Assembly: GCF_039023475.1 (NCBI RefSeq)
Contig: NZ_JBCHVB010000001.1
Location: 1-64,000 of the forward strand
Source: Erwinia sp039023475
GTDB taxonomy: Bacteria > Pseudomonadota > Gammaproteobacteria > Enterobacterales > Enterobacteriaceae
Direction of reading: 5' to 3'
Length of the DNA: 64,000 nt
Below, in pieces: positions 25,137 to 34,187 of this stretch (its first letter is position 1; the number at the start of each line of letters is the position of its first letter). The notes beneath the pieces are model-generated. The model worked only from the letters and a program-made list of their open reading frames with translations, did not search any database and was not told where the DNA came from. Made by a program: the position numbers and the translations under genes.

Positions 25137-28100
25137 TCATGCTTTTTTTCTAGCTCTGAATAAGCTTAAAACCCATACGAAAAATACCGGAACAAAAATG
25201 ACACCCAGCAAGGTTGCCGTCAGCATTCCTCCGACAACACCGGTACCGATAGCTCTCTGACTGGCTCCTCCCGCGCCACTTGCGACCATAAGTGGGATGA
25301 CACCAAGGATGAATGCCAGTGATGTCATGACAATAGGCCTGAAACGGAGTTTTGCTGCTTCCACTGCAGACTCTTTCAGAGAGTAACCTTGTTCATACAG
25401 ACTTTTTGCAAACTCAATAATAAGAATGGCATTTTTTGCAGCCAGACCGATGATGGTAATCAGTCCAACCTTAAAATAAACGTCATTAGACATACTTAGT
25501 AAACCGGCCGCAATGACTGAACCCAAAGCACCTATTGGTACGATAAGCATGACTGCAAATGGAATATTCCAGCTTTCATATAATGCAACCAGTAGAAGGA
25601 ATACAATCAGTACTGATAGTGCCAGGAGCGCAGGGGCCTGCCCGCCAGCCACTTTCTCCTGAAATGACAGGGCTGTCCATTCAAAACCTATTCCCTTAGG
25701 TAAAGTGCTGACTATATTTTCCAGTGCCTGCATAGCCTGTCCTGATGTGTAGCCGGGTGCTGCATCTCCTGTGATTTTAAATGCAGGATATCCATTATAT
25801 CGGGATATCTGAACCGGGCCTGTCTCCCATTCAATTGAAGCAAATGTTCTTAACGGTACCATTTCTCCTTTTGCATTCGGCAGATTCAGGTCAAGAACGC
25901 TTTCAGGTGTTGAGCGTGAAGCGCCATCAGCCTGGACCACAACACGCTGCAGTCGCCCTTTATTAGCAAAGTCGGCTGCAACATTTGAACCGAATGCGGT
26001 GGTCAGCGCATTATTAATCTCAGAAAAGTCTATACCCAAAGCCTGGGCTTTTTCCCGATCAATATCCAGGCGGATTTGTGGCGCATCATCAAGCCCCTCG
26101 ACCATCGCGTAAGCAATAGCAGGATCTTTACTGGCTTTCTCCAGAAGCGTATCCCTTGCTTTAATGAGTGCTTCACGACCAAGGTTATTTCTGTCCTGAA
26201 GCCTCAGGGCGAAGCCGCCTGAATTACCCAGCCCTTCAATCGGAGGTGGATCAATTGCCGTTACTGTTGCATCGGTATAATGAGCAAAAGCAGTATTAAA
26301 TGCCCTGACTTCATCGGATGCTGACTGCCCCTCCCCACGCACCGACCAGTCTTTAAGAGTCGGGAATCCCAGTGCAGCGTTTTCCCCGGACCCTGAGAAA
26401 CTGTATCCCATGATCATCGTGGTATTTTGCATACTGTCTCTGGAATGCATGTATTTTTCCAGTTCAGATACAACATGCCGGGTACGATCAAATGTCGAAC
26501 CGGGGGGCAGCTGGATATCAACAAGGTAATAGCCCTGGTCTTCAACAGGTACAAAAGACTCCGGCATGCGTAAATACAGGAAGCCCAGCAGTGCAACCAG
26601 GGCGACATAGATCGTCATGCACCGTCCTGTTTTTTTCAACAGTGCGACATTCAGTGTTTCAAAACGGTTTGTCAGACGTGAAAATTTACGATTAAACCAG
26701 CCAAAAAAACCTTTCTTCTCAACGTGGTGACCTTTCGGTATAACTTTAAGAATTGTGGCGCACAGAGCCGGGGTAAATGTCAGGGCCAGGAAACCTGAAA
26801 ACAAAATTGATACTGCGAGAGACAGTGAAAACTGCTGATAAATAACCCCCACTGAACCGCTCATAAACCCCAAAGGAAGAAATACAGCAGCCAGAACCAG
26901 CGTTATTCCGACTATAGCCCCGGATACCTGCTCCATTGCCTTTATCGTCGCTTTTGCCGGGCTCAGTCCCTCCTCCGACATGATACGTTCCACGTTTTCC
27001 ACGACCACAATAGCATCATCAACCAGAATGCCAATGGCGAGAACCATGCCAAACATTGTCATCATATTGACTGAAAATCCCAGCAGGCTCATTACCGCAA
27101 GTGTACCAGCCAGACAAACAGGTACCACGATAGTTGGAATAAGGGTATAGCGCAGGTTCTGCAGAAAGAGCAGCATGACAAGGAAAACGAGAATAATGGC
27201 TTCAATCAGTGTCTTGACAACTTTACCGATTGCCACATCCACAAATACAGACGTGTCATAGGGGACGTTGTATTCAATATCCTGGGGAAATGTTTCCGAT
27301 AATTCTGCAAGACGGGCTTTTATCGCCTCAGCTGTCTGCAGAGCATTAGCTCCCGGGCTCAACTGTACCGCTGCCCCGACAGATTTTTTGCCGTTAACTT
27401 GCGTGGCAAACCTGAAGTCCTGGGTGCCAATTTCAATACGGGCCACATCACTCAGTCTGACACGTGAACCATCCGGATTTGCTTTAAGCGTGATGTTACC
27501 AAACTCATCAGGCGTACTCAGCATGCCTTTTACATTGATAGTTGCGGTCAGTTCCTGATCGGCAGGTCCGGGGCGGCTCCCGAAACTACCCGCTGGCACC
27601 TGGACATTCTGTGAAGCGATCGCATTGTTTATATCGGATGCGGAAAGGTTATAATTTAACAGCTTCTGAGGGTCAATCCATACCCGCATTGAAGCTTCAG
27701 CACCAAAAAACTGAACCTTACCCACACCGGGGATACGGCGTATCTCATTATTAACGTTACGTGCTGCAAAATCAGCCAGTTTTACATCATCTTTATTGCT
27801 GTCATCACCTTTATACCCGAGGGTATAAATCATAAGATAACCAGCGTTTGCCTGCTCAATCTGTAGTCCCTGCTGTGTGACAGAAGCCGGAAGACGGGCT
27901 TCAGCTTTCTTGATACGGTTCTGTACATCTACCTGAGCCAGGTCCGCATCCGTACCTGGCGCAAATGTCACCGTAATCTCAGCGGTTCCGGCACTGTTTG
28001 AGGACTCATAGTAAAGGAGACCTTTAGTCCCGTTCAGTTCTTCTTCAATAACGCTGGTGACATTATCCACAACAGCTGTTGCTGATGCCCCGGGATAAGT

Positions 28101-28241
28101 TGCCCAGATAGAGATTTGTGGAGGCGCAACCACCGGAAACTGTGAAACGGGTAGGGAGGGGAGTGCCAGTAAACCGGCAAGCATAATAAATATAGCAACT
28201 ACCCATGCAAATCTGGGGCGTTCAATAAAAAATCTGGACAT
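25137..28241 (-). CDS. RND efflux permease (HAE1 family)
   Basis: A 1034-residue inner-membrane proton-driven drug exporter of the AcrB/AdeB class, full length. Seen are the first helix followed by PVSQFPVVAPPQISIWATYPG, the paired acidic residues of helix 4 in GILVDDAIVVVENVER, the lysine in GLAAKNAILIIEFAK (helix 10), and the two large periplasmic loops. It follows the adaptor gene by three bases. No outer-membrane channel is encoded, so it would need TolC or an equivalent. Base composition is visibly more AT-rich than the flanking core genes. Substrates unknown. Confidence 0.94.
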   Translation of the reverse strand: MSRFFIERPRFAWVVAIFIMLAGLLALPSLPVSQFPVVAPPQISIWATYPGASATAVVDNVTSVIEEELNGTKGLLYYESSNSAGTAEITVTFAPGTDADLAQVDVQNRIKKAEARLPASVTQQGLQIEQANAGYLMIYTLGYKGDDSNKDDVKLADFAARNVNNEIRRIPGVGKVQFFGAEASMRVWIDPQKLLNYNLSASDINNAIASQNVQVPAGSFGSRPGPADQELTATINVKGMLSTPDEFGNITLKANPDGSRVRLSDVARIEIGTQDFRFATQVNGKKSVGAAVQLSPGANALQTAEAIKARLAELSETFPQDIEYNVPYDTSVFVDVAIGKVVKTLIEAIILVFLVMLLFLQNLRYTLIPTIVVPVCLAGTLAVMSLLGFSVNMMTMFGMVLAIGILVDDAIVVVENVERIMSEEGLSPAKATIKAMEQVSGAIVGITLVLAAVFLPLGFMSGSVGVIYQQFSLSLAVSILFSGFLALTFTPALCATILKVIPKGHHVEKKGFFGWFNRKFSRLTNRFETLNVALLKKTGRCMTIYVALVALLGFLYLRMPESFVPVEDQGYYLVDIQLPPGSTFDRTRHVVSELEKYMHSRDSMQNTTMIMGYSFSGSGENAALGFPTLKDWSVRGEGQSASDEVRAFNTAFAHYTDATVTAIDPPPIEGLGNSGGFALRLQDRNNLGREALIKARDTLLEKASKDPAIAYAMVEGLDDAPQIRLDIDREKAQALGIDFSEINNALTTAFGSNVAADFANKGRLQRVVVQADGASRSTPESVLDLNLPNAKGEMVPLRTFASIEWETGPVQISRYNGYPAFKITGDAAPGYTSGQAMQALENIVSTLPKGIGFEWTALSFQEKVAGGQAPALLALSVLIVFLLLVALYESWNIPFAVMLIVPIGALGSVIAAGLLSMSNDVYFKVGLITIIGLAAKNAILIIEFAKSLYEQGYSLKESAVEAAKLRFRPIVMTSLAFILGVIPLMVASGAGGASQRAIGTGVVGGMLTATLLGVIFVPVFFVWVLSLFRARKKA

Positions 28242-28244
28242 ATA

Positions 28245-29423
28245 TTATAAGCTCCGGGAAGACTGGCCATTGCCTGTTTTATTTGATGCTATATCCTGTC
28301 TGTAAGGTTCGGGGACAACCTTTTGTCCTTCCACGGCAGCGCCACTAATAACAATTTCATCTCCAGAATTAAGCCCCTCCAGAATATGCCACTCTGAGCC
28401 ATACATTTTTCCCGTTGTGATATACCTCTGTTCAACTGTTCGATCATCACGGACAATATAGACACTCGCTTTCCCATCCAGATCCCGATGTACAGCACGC
28501 TGAGGAATTAAAACGGCTTTTGGATCAATACCCTGTCCAAGACGGACCCGGACATACATCCCGGGTAAAAGGAGATCATCCTTATTAGGAAAAATGCCCC
28601 TGAGGGATACCTGTCCGGTTTCACGATCAACGGTTATATCAGTGAAAAGTAACGTACCTCTGTGCTGCTCATTATCTCCCTCTGCGGAAATATAGACAGG
28701 GAGACTTTTATCATCTGTCTTCTGTAGTTTTCCCACACTCACCGCTTTTCGTATGGCTAACACTTGTGAGACAGACTGCTGAAAATCAGCATAAACAGTG
28801 TCAAGTTGCTGAATAGTGGCCATGGATGAAGAATCATTCTGGGAAACCAGCGCACCTTCAGTCACCTGGGCGCGGCCGATTCGGCCGGAAATCGGAGCCC
28901 TGACCGTCGCATATCCAAGATTAATTTTTGCTGTTTCCAGTGAGGCACGTGCGGACTCTTTCATCGCAAGTGCACTTTTATATGCTGACATTGCCTGGTC
29001 GAACGCCTGTTGACTGACAAGATCTTTTTTCACAAGCGGTTGATAACGCTTAACGAGAGACTGCGCCTCATAAAGGCGGGCGTCAGCATCAGAGAGTCCT
29101 CCTTTCGCTTTTGCCAGATCAGCTTTAAAGGGGGCCGGGTCAATCTCAAAAAGCACCTGACCGGCCTGTACATCAGCTCCCTCGACAAAGTTTCGTTTAA
29201 GCACAATGCCTGTGATCCGTGCTCTGACCTGAGCAATTCGTACCGGCTCAATCCTGCCGGGTAATTCAGCCGTCATCTCAAATGGTCTGGGGGTAACCCG
29301 GGTCGTTTTGACGTGAGGTATTGAGGATTCTGCGTCTGGCGCTGTTGACTCGTTACATCCCGAGATAAGGAATACAGACAGAAAAAGTAAGGACACCCTG
29401 GTGGCACATGGATAAAGATTCAT
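28245..29423 (-). CDS. RND periplasmic adaptor lipoprotein
   Basis: A 392-residue membrane-fusion protein that links the RND permease to the outer-membrane channel. A type II signal peptide ends in the lipobox LISG-C (Cys about 23). The lipoyl halves are ARITGIVLKRNFVEGADVQ and INLGYATVRAPISGRIGR, around a coiled hairpin; the beta-barrel and membrane-proximal domains contain GMYVRVRLGQG and ILEGLNSGDEIVISG. It is first in the operon, divergent from the TetR gene, with a 28-base palindrome between them. Confidence 0.93.
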   Translation of the reverse strand: MNLYPCATRVSLLFLSVFLISGCNESTAPDAESSIPHVKTTRVTPRPFEMTAELPGRIEPVRIAQVRARITGIVLKRNFVEGADVQAGQVLFEIDPAPFKADLAKAKGGLSDADARLYEAQSLVKRYQPLVKKDLVSQQAFDQAMSAYKSALAMKESARASLETAKINLGYATVRAPISGRIGRAQVTEGALVSQNDSSSMATIQQLDTVYADFQQSVSQVLAIRKAVSVGKLQKTDDKSLPVYISAEGDNEQHRGTLLFTDITVDRETGQVSLRGIFPNKDDLLLPGMYVRVRLGQGIDPKAVLIPQRAVHRDLDGKASVYIVRDDRTVEQRYITTGKMYGSEWHILEGLNSGDEIVISGAAVEGQKVVPEPYRQDIASNKTGNGQSSRSL

Positions 29424-29469
29424 AACATACCCGCTCTATTAAAACGAGCTCAGATAATGCACGAAAAAC

Positions 29470-29497
29470 TCAAATGAATCAATTATGATTCATTTGA
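29470..29497. promoter_or_regulatory. 28-bp palindromic operator of the efflux operon
   Basis: TCAAATGAATCA-ATTA-TGATTCATTTGA is a perfect inverted repeat with 12-base arms. It lies 47 bases from the adaptor start and 90 bases from the TetR start, in the divergent promoter region. It is the obvious binding site for the adjacent TetR repressor. Confidence 0.85.
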
Positions 29498-29586
29498 ATG
29501 AAGTAAAAATTCTTTTAAGTCGTATCAAAATATAGTAATAGTATGGGTACAACCTGAATCCACATAGCTTCATAATGCCTGCCATA

Positions 29587-30135
29587 ATGACTGATTTAAA
29601 CGTAAAGAATGAGGACATGATGATGGTGAATGCACTTGCCGGTGCGCTGGTCGAACATCCTCGAGCAACCCTGAAGGAGTTAGCACAGGCGGTTGGTGTG
29701 AGCAAAGCGACACTCTACCGTTTCTGTCAGACGCGTGAGCAACTGGTCCAGAAAACGGCCGAGCTCGGTATCAGTGTCATGCACGAAGCGATGGAAATGG
29801 CTGAGCTCGAAACCCGGCCAGTACCTGAAGCGCTGACAATCTTGATTGAAAATTATTATGCACATAAAGAACTTACCGTTTTTCTGATGCATTACTGGAA
29901 AGATGTGCTAGTTGATCGCTCTGTTGAAAATGAGTGGCTGGGTAAACAGGATGCCTTCTTTCTTCGCGGCCAACATGAAGGCGTTTTCCGTATTGATATC
30001 AGTGCGTCAGAGTTGACAGAAATATTCAACGCTCTCATATGTGGGCTGGTTGATGCTGAACGAAGAGGACGAATTGCTCGTGCTGGTCTTGTAATATTAA
30101 CCGAACGAGCCTTTATGAATGGTGCAGAAAGATAA
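29587..30135 (+). CDS. TetR-family repressor of the RND operon
   Basis: A 182-residue TetR protein with HTH segment TLKELAQAVGVSKATLYRFCQTREQL (about residues 24-50) and an all-helical effector domain. It is divergent from the adaptor/permease genes and separated from them by the 28-base palindrome, as in many acrR-type arrangements. ATG 29587 (MTDLNVK) is preferred over 29575. A Tn3-like terminal sequence follows the stop directly. Confidence 0.86.
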   Translation: MTDLNVKNEDMMMVNALAGALVEHPRATLKELAQAVGVSKATLYRFCQTREQLVQKTAELGISVMHEAMEMAELETRPVPEALTILIENYYAHKELTVFLMHYWKDVLVDRSVENEWLGKQDAFFLRGQHEGVFRIDISASELTEIFNALICGLVDAERRGRIARAGLVILTERAFMNGAER

Positions 30136-30157
30136 GAGGTCTGACGCTTAGTGGAAC
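30136..30157 (+). repeat. Tn3-type terminal repeat remnant
   Basis: GAGGTCTGACGCTTAGTGGA matches the outer part of the Tn3 inverted repeat (GGGGTCTGACGCTCAGTGGA as I recall it) with two differences. It begins at the base after the tetR stop codon and marks a likely insertion boundary of the efflux cassette. Confidence 0.6.
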
Positions 30158-30229
30158 AGTCTCAGCCGTTAGGGGTCTGATAGGAAAATAGTCCTCAGAC
30201 AACACAACTCTGCCCCTGCATGTACTTAA

Positions 30230-30340
30230 TTTCCATTTAAACAATGCATTACCTCCTTAATATACGTTTTCTTTCCATTGCCCCTCAAACCCCGTTAAGG
30301 GGGTTAAACGTACAAAATTTCCGACATCCAAACTAGCCCC
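30230..30340 (-). repeat. Tn3-like end, copy B (right of the efflux cassette)
   Basis: 30230-30297 matches 24059-24128, and 30304-30340 read on the minus strand gives GGGG-CTAGTTTGGAT...TTGTACGTTTAA, matching copy A in sequence and orientation. Copies A and B are therefore direct repeats about 6.1 kb apart that enclose the AraC-like, RND and TetR genes. Confidence 0.6.
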
Positions 30341-30489
30341 ACGTTCACGGTGCCGGGGCGGAAAAGGCTGATGTGATCCCCCTTCATTAGCGTTGCATCG
30401 ACCAGTTGAACTCACAGCGAAAAGCGGACGCGGGGAATTTAAAGCCCGCGAATCGCTCAATATACATTGATGCTTATTGTGTGACGTGA

Positions 30490-31020
30490 TTAGCCATAAA
30501 CGACAGTGAAACCTTCTCCGGAAGCCTTAACCGTAATTCCGGTCAGCTCTGTGACGGCGTGAGCCTCCGATGCCCCCTCTGCGCCAGGCATGACTGCAAT
30601 TACTGAGGCTCCGCTTGCCAGACCGGCCTTTATACCCGCGGATGCCTCCTCAAAAACCACGCATTCGCCCTGATCACCCACCCAAAAAAGGTTGTCGCCA
30701 AAAATATAACAAGCATTGACGTTAACCAGTGTGTTGACGCCATCTTCGCCGGGTTGCCAGCGATTCCATTGATTATCTGGAAAGGCGACAGGCCCTTTTT
30801 CGGTGAGTCGTGCTTAGGCAGGCTACTTAAGATATCCCTGAAATCGTGGAAAGTTCAGGAAGCAGGAACCGTTGGTCGCTACGGCAATGCTATTGGTAAA
30901 TCAGGGTGATTGAGTGAAACGCTGCAACGCCGGGTTGGTTGCTGATTTTGTAAAAGCTAAAACTGGACTTGCCAGGCATATCGCGGCCAGGCTACCGCTG
31001 ATAAATTCTCTGCGCGGCAT
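30490..31020 (-). pseudogene. Decayed Tat-exported MRJP/yellow-like gene fused to a HAD phosphatase tail
   Basis: ATG 31020 opens a Tat-type leader (MPRREFISGSLAAICLASPV) after AGGAG, three bases past the VOC stop. The frame hits TGA at 30903-30901, TAG at 30825-30823 and TAA at 30816-30814, yet stays in one frame. It encodes NSIAVATNG, FLNFPRFQGYLK, then FPDNQWNRWQPGEDGVNTLV and IFGDNLFWVGDQG, which look like the major-royal-jelly/L-dopachrome-tautomerase-related family. At about 30672 it switches to the C-terminus of a HAD sugar phosphatase (VVFEEASAGIKAGLASGASV), ending at 30490. It is a deletion fusion plus three nonsense codons. Confidence 0.7.
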
Positions 31021-31023
31021 GAC

Positions 31024-31563
31024 TTACTCCTGTTCCGATGATGGGCCGGGGATCCAACGCGACGCAGTGGCCTGCGGGTCATAACTCAGGGCGGTCGGCA
31101 GAGAGATCAGCTCAATAAGCAGCCCAAAAGGCGTCATGCAAAACCAGGTCTGGTTACCTTTCCCTTGTTCTTGGGCAAAACAGTCTGACGGGCCGTCAAA
31201 CATTTGTGCTCCATGTGCCTGCATCCTCTCGCCGGCCTCTTGAATATCGTCAACATAGAGAGAAAAATGGTTAATGCCTGACTGGGATGGATTGGCTTGA
31301 TGATCCTTTGCGGTAGGTTGAGTCTGAAACAGTTCCACATTACACCCGTTCGCAAGACGTAACATCGCTAACCCAGTTACCTTGAATTCACTGGGAAAAC
31401 CATTCAGGGGCCGCATATTATCCCCAGCGATGCTGTCTTCCTTATCATCAGGAGAAACCAACTGATAGAGAACAGATGCGCCAAGCGCATTAATGAAAAA
31501 TTGTTTGGCGTGCTGAATATCTTCAACAGTGATTCCGATGTGCTCGATACCGCGGATTGTCAT
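31024..31563 (-). CDS. VOC-family dioxygenase/glyoxalase-like protein
   Basis: A 179-residue VOC protein with GIEHIGITVEDIQHAKQFFINALG at the N-terminus, INHFSLYVDDIQEAGERM starting the second module, and FCMTPFGLLIELIS near the end. His and Glu metal ligands are visible in these strands. ATG 31563 is supported by GGAG six bases upstream. It was evidently coupled to the decayed Tat-leader gene that follows by three bases, so it may be the intact survivor of a catabolic operon. Confidence 0.82.
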   Translation of the reverse strand: MTIRGIEHIGITVEDIQHAKQFFINALGASVLYQLVSPDDKEDSIAGDNMRPLNGFPSEFKVTGLAMLRLANGCNVELFQTQPTAKDHQANPSQSGINHFSLYVDDIQEAGERMQAHGAQMFDGPSDCFAQEQGKGNQTWFCMTPFGLLIELISLPTALSYDPQATASRWIPGPSSEQE

Positions 31564-31817
31564 TTCTGCTCCAGCTGTTTTATCCATAATGATTTTTATT
31601 TCAAATCTAAGCCTGGCATAAATGAGCGGAATGTCACATAAACAGGTATCAAAAAGAATGTTCTCAGCCAGACTTTTGTGCCTTTTTTCAAAGTATTATA
31701 AGTCGGGAGTATTGGACAGGACCGCTCTGTAAAATAAGGGGCCGCTTGTAAAATGGGCACTATTTTACGCTAAGATTTTTTCTCACATGGGCATGTCAGA
31801 CTGCTTTGAGCTGTGAG

Positions 31818-31853
31818 GGGGCAGTTTGGATATCGAAAATTATTGTACGTAAA
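31818..31853 (+). repeat. Tn3-like end, copy C (opposite orientation)
   Basis: GGGGCAGTTTGGATATCGAA and the bases following it to ATTGTACGTAAA resemble copies A and B but run in the opposite direction. Together with B it could mark the two ends of a second, now decayed, element. Confidence 0.5.
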
Positions 31854-31961
31854 GGTGAATTTTTGTACTTATGGGCTGTGGTAAGGGAGCTTGACCACGT
31901 TGACAGGCAGCTTTGAGCGAAAAACGGACCCTGGGAAGTCAGGATATGCCACTAAGAAACA

Positions 31962-32315
31962 TTGCCTGCGGAGGTAACCATTGGGATTAGTGGTGATGCC
32001 AGTGCGGCGACGGGACTCAATGCGGGCTGTGATGTCTGGTACTCAGTCTGTGGTGGCTTGTTCCCCCACGTTGCGAAGGAGATCACCGATGTCGTGGCGC
32101 GAGGAGAACGGGAACAGGCGATGCAGTTGAGTGAACGCCTCAACCCGCTTTGGGCATTGTATCGTAAACATGGTGGCAGCATCCGTGTAATGGCGGCAGC
32201 GGCGGGAGTGCTTGGCCTTACGGAAGTAGATTGTTTGCCACGGCCCATGCGTCCATTGACTACAGGCGATATCGCTGAAGTTGCCGCCGTCATGCGTGGT
32301 CTTAAACTGACGTAA
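31962..32315 (+). pseudogene. DapA/NanA-family aldolase C-terminal remnant
   Basis: About 117 codons resemble the C-terminal third of dihydrodipicolinate synthase-like lyases: IGISGDASAATGLNAGCDVW, SVCGGLFPHVAKEITDVVARG, IRVMAAAAGVLGL, and the RPMRPLTTGDIAEVAAVM ending. The N-terminal barrel with the Schiff-base lysine and catalytic tyrosine is missing. Upstream sequence is transposon debris. Confidence 0.75.
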
Positions 32316-32393
32316 CTATTTTACTCAGAGTTTTTCTGGCGTAGATATATTTATCATTTTGGCGGATACGATGTAATTGACTACCACTCATAT

Positions 32394-32540
32394 TGTAAGT
32401 ATCCCTGCAATACGGACCATTCACTTTTAGAGATCTTCCGACATACTGACTATGTCCCCTGAGGAGAGCGCTATGCGCAAGATCCGATTTACTGAACACC
32501 AGATTATCGCCGTTCTCAAGTCTGTCGAAGGCCGGGCGTG
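32394..32540 (+). mobile_element. IS3-family left-end fragment (second copy)
   Basis: The sequence from TGTAAGTATCCCTGCAATAC through the first codons of OrfA is nearly identical to 23041-23187, then diverges near 32540. Only the left end remains. A one-base insertion is present near 32535. Confidence 0.85.
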
Positions 32541-32704
32541 GTCAATGCCGCTTCACGTTTGGTTCCTGTAATGCAACAGACGAGGAAACAGTGGCTTTCG
32601 CATGCAATTATATTCGTATGGGAGGCTTTAAGGTCGAGCCTGACAGACAGGAACAGGAAAGCGATACAGCAGGATATAGGGTACTGATCCGCTGGCTAGA
32701 TTGA
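32541..32704 (+). pseudogene. Unidentified ORF 3' fragment
   Basis: A frame without a start, ending TGA 32702-32704, reads FGSCNATDEETVAFACNYIR then GGFKVEPDRQEQESDTAGYR and VLIRWLD. It looks like protein-coding sequence cut by the IS fragment. I do not recognise the family. Confidence 0.35.
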
Positions 32705-32867
32705 ACATCAAAAGTCTCAGGCATGGATTCGGTAGAATAAGGGGTTTACCGAACGGCGGGAAAAGAGAGAAAGCGGTTGCAACAATAGGCACAAGTGCCT
32801 GTTTCACTCTGCAACCGGAGAATGGCATGATGCGTGAGGAGCAGCCTATGACCGGCCAATGCTGCTT

Positions 32868-34127
32868 TCACTTAACCGTCAGCAGCTCCTCAAAACAAGT
32901 TGTGTAACGAGGCGAGAGCATTTCACGCTTCATCTGCCATGGGTTTACAGTCCCCTGGCCTGCCAGCCATACCTTACCCAGCCCGGATTTATTTATCTGG
33001 TCGATGGTTGCCATCAGCGCATCGGCATTTGCTTTTGGCTGATGCTCGCTGAACATATCCAGCTGTGTAATACCGGTCTGGAAGAAATCACTCAGCATGA
33101 TCCCGGCTTTCGCGTACCGGTAGCCGTCGCGCCAGATGGCATCGAGCGCGCGGATCGCAAATGCCACTATATCGCGTGTGTCGCTGGTAGGGTATGCGCA
33201 GGTAAAACTTGCTGTATTTGAATACTGTGGCTCATGGCCATAGCGACCGGTCGCAACGAAAACGCTAATGTGGCAGCATTTCGACCCTTGTTCCCGCAGC
33301 TTTTCGGCGGCGCGTGTTGCATAGGTCACTATCGCGTGTTGCATATCTGCCAGCTCGGTAACGCGCTGTCCGAATGATCTGGAACAGAGAATCTGCTGTT
33401 TCGCCGGCGGCATTTCTTCCAGGGGAATACACGACTCTCCGTTCAGTTCCCGGACCGTTCGTTCAAGCACAACGTTAAAATTTTTACGGATCATGCTTGT
33501 ATTGGTGTTCGCCAGGTCGAGCACGGTGTTAACGCCCATCGTCTGCAGTCGTTTAGCAATACGGTCTCCAACGCCCCAGACCTCGGTAACATTAACCAGT
33601 GCCATTAGTTTACGCTGGCGCACGGGGCTGGAAAGATCGACAACGCCGCCGGTTTTCGTCCATTTTTTTGCAGCATGGTTTGCCAGTTTCGCCAGGGTTT
33701 TCGTCGGTCCAAAACCTACGCCAATCATGAGGCTGGTTTCCTGACGAACGCGGGTTCGCATTTGATGGCCAAACTCTTCCAGCGGCATGTAACTTGCGAT
33801 CCCGGAGACGTCAAGAAAGGTCTCATCAATTGAATATATTTCCTGACCAGGCGCCATGTCACTGAGGATAGACATCATACGGCTGCTCATATCGCCATAA
33901 AGCGCATAGTTGGACGAGAACACCGTAACGCCATTGTCGCGAAAATAACGCTCAAATTTAAAGAGCGGATCGCCCATTTTGATACCGAGCTTTTTGGACT
34001 CCGCGCTACGGGCGATCACACAGCCGTCATTGGTACTGACCACGACAACCGGTTTGCCTCTCAAATCCGGGCGAAAAATGGTTTCGCAAGAAGCGTAAAA
34101 ATTATTGGCGTCAGCGAGTGCAAACAT
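32868..34127 (-). CDS. umuC: DNA polymerase V catalytic subunit UmuC
   Basis: A Y-family error-prone polymerase of 419 residues (E. coli 422), intact. Catalytic acids are in FALADANNFYASCE (Asp6) and YSIDETFLD (Asp-Glu about 101-102). The steric residues and fingers lie in VVVSTNDGCVIARS. The little finger and a beta-clamp-binding motif QLDMFS are present, and the C-terminus is MKREMLSPRYTTCFEELL. A consensus LexA box sits 22 bases upstream. The preceding minus-strand gene is a UmuD'-like protein. Confidence 0.95.
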   Translation of the reverse strand: MFALADANNFYASCETIFRPDLRGKPVVVVSTNDGCVIARSAESKKLGIKMGDPLFKFERYFRDNGVTVFSSNYALYGDMSSRMMSILSDMAPGQEIYSIDETFLDVSGIASYMPLEEFGHQMRTRVRQETSLMIGVGFGPTKTLAKLANHAAKKWTKTGGVVDLSSPVRQRKLMALVNVTEVWGVGDRIAKRLQTMGVNTVLDLANTNTSMIRKNFNVVLERTVRELNGESCIPLEEMPPAKQQILCSRSFGQRVTELADMQHAIVTYATRAAEKLREQGSKCCHISVFVATGRYGHEPQYSNTASFTCAYPTSDTRDIVAFAIRALDAIWRDGYRYAKAGIMLSDFFQTGITQLDMFSEHQPKANADALMATIDQINKSGLGKVWLAGQGTVNPWQMKREMLSPRYTTCFEELLTVK

Positions 34128-34148
34128 TGCGGATAGCCTGATTGTTAT

Positions 34149-34164
34149 CTGTATATATATACAG
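34149..34164. promoter_or_regulatory. LexA box upstream of umuC
   Basis: CTGTATATATATACAG is a perfect consensus LexA operator. It lies between the UmuD'-like gene and umuC, not upstream of the pair. umuC thus has its own SOS promoter even though a umuD-type gene precedes it. Confidence 0.93.
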
Positions 34165-34187
34165 TATTAATGAGGCGACAGAAATTA

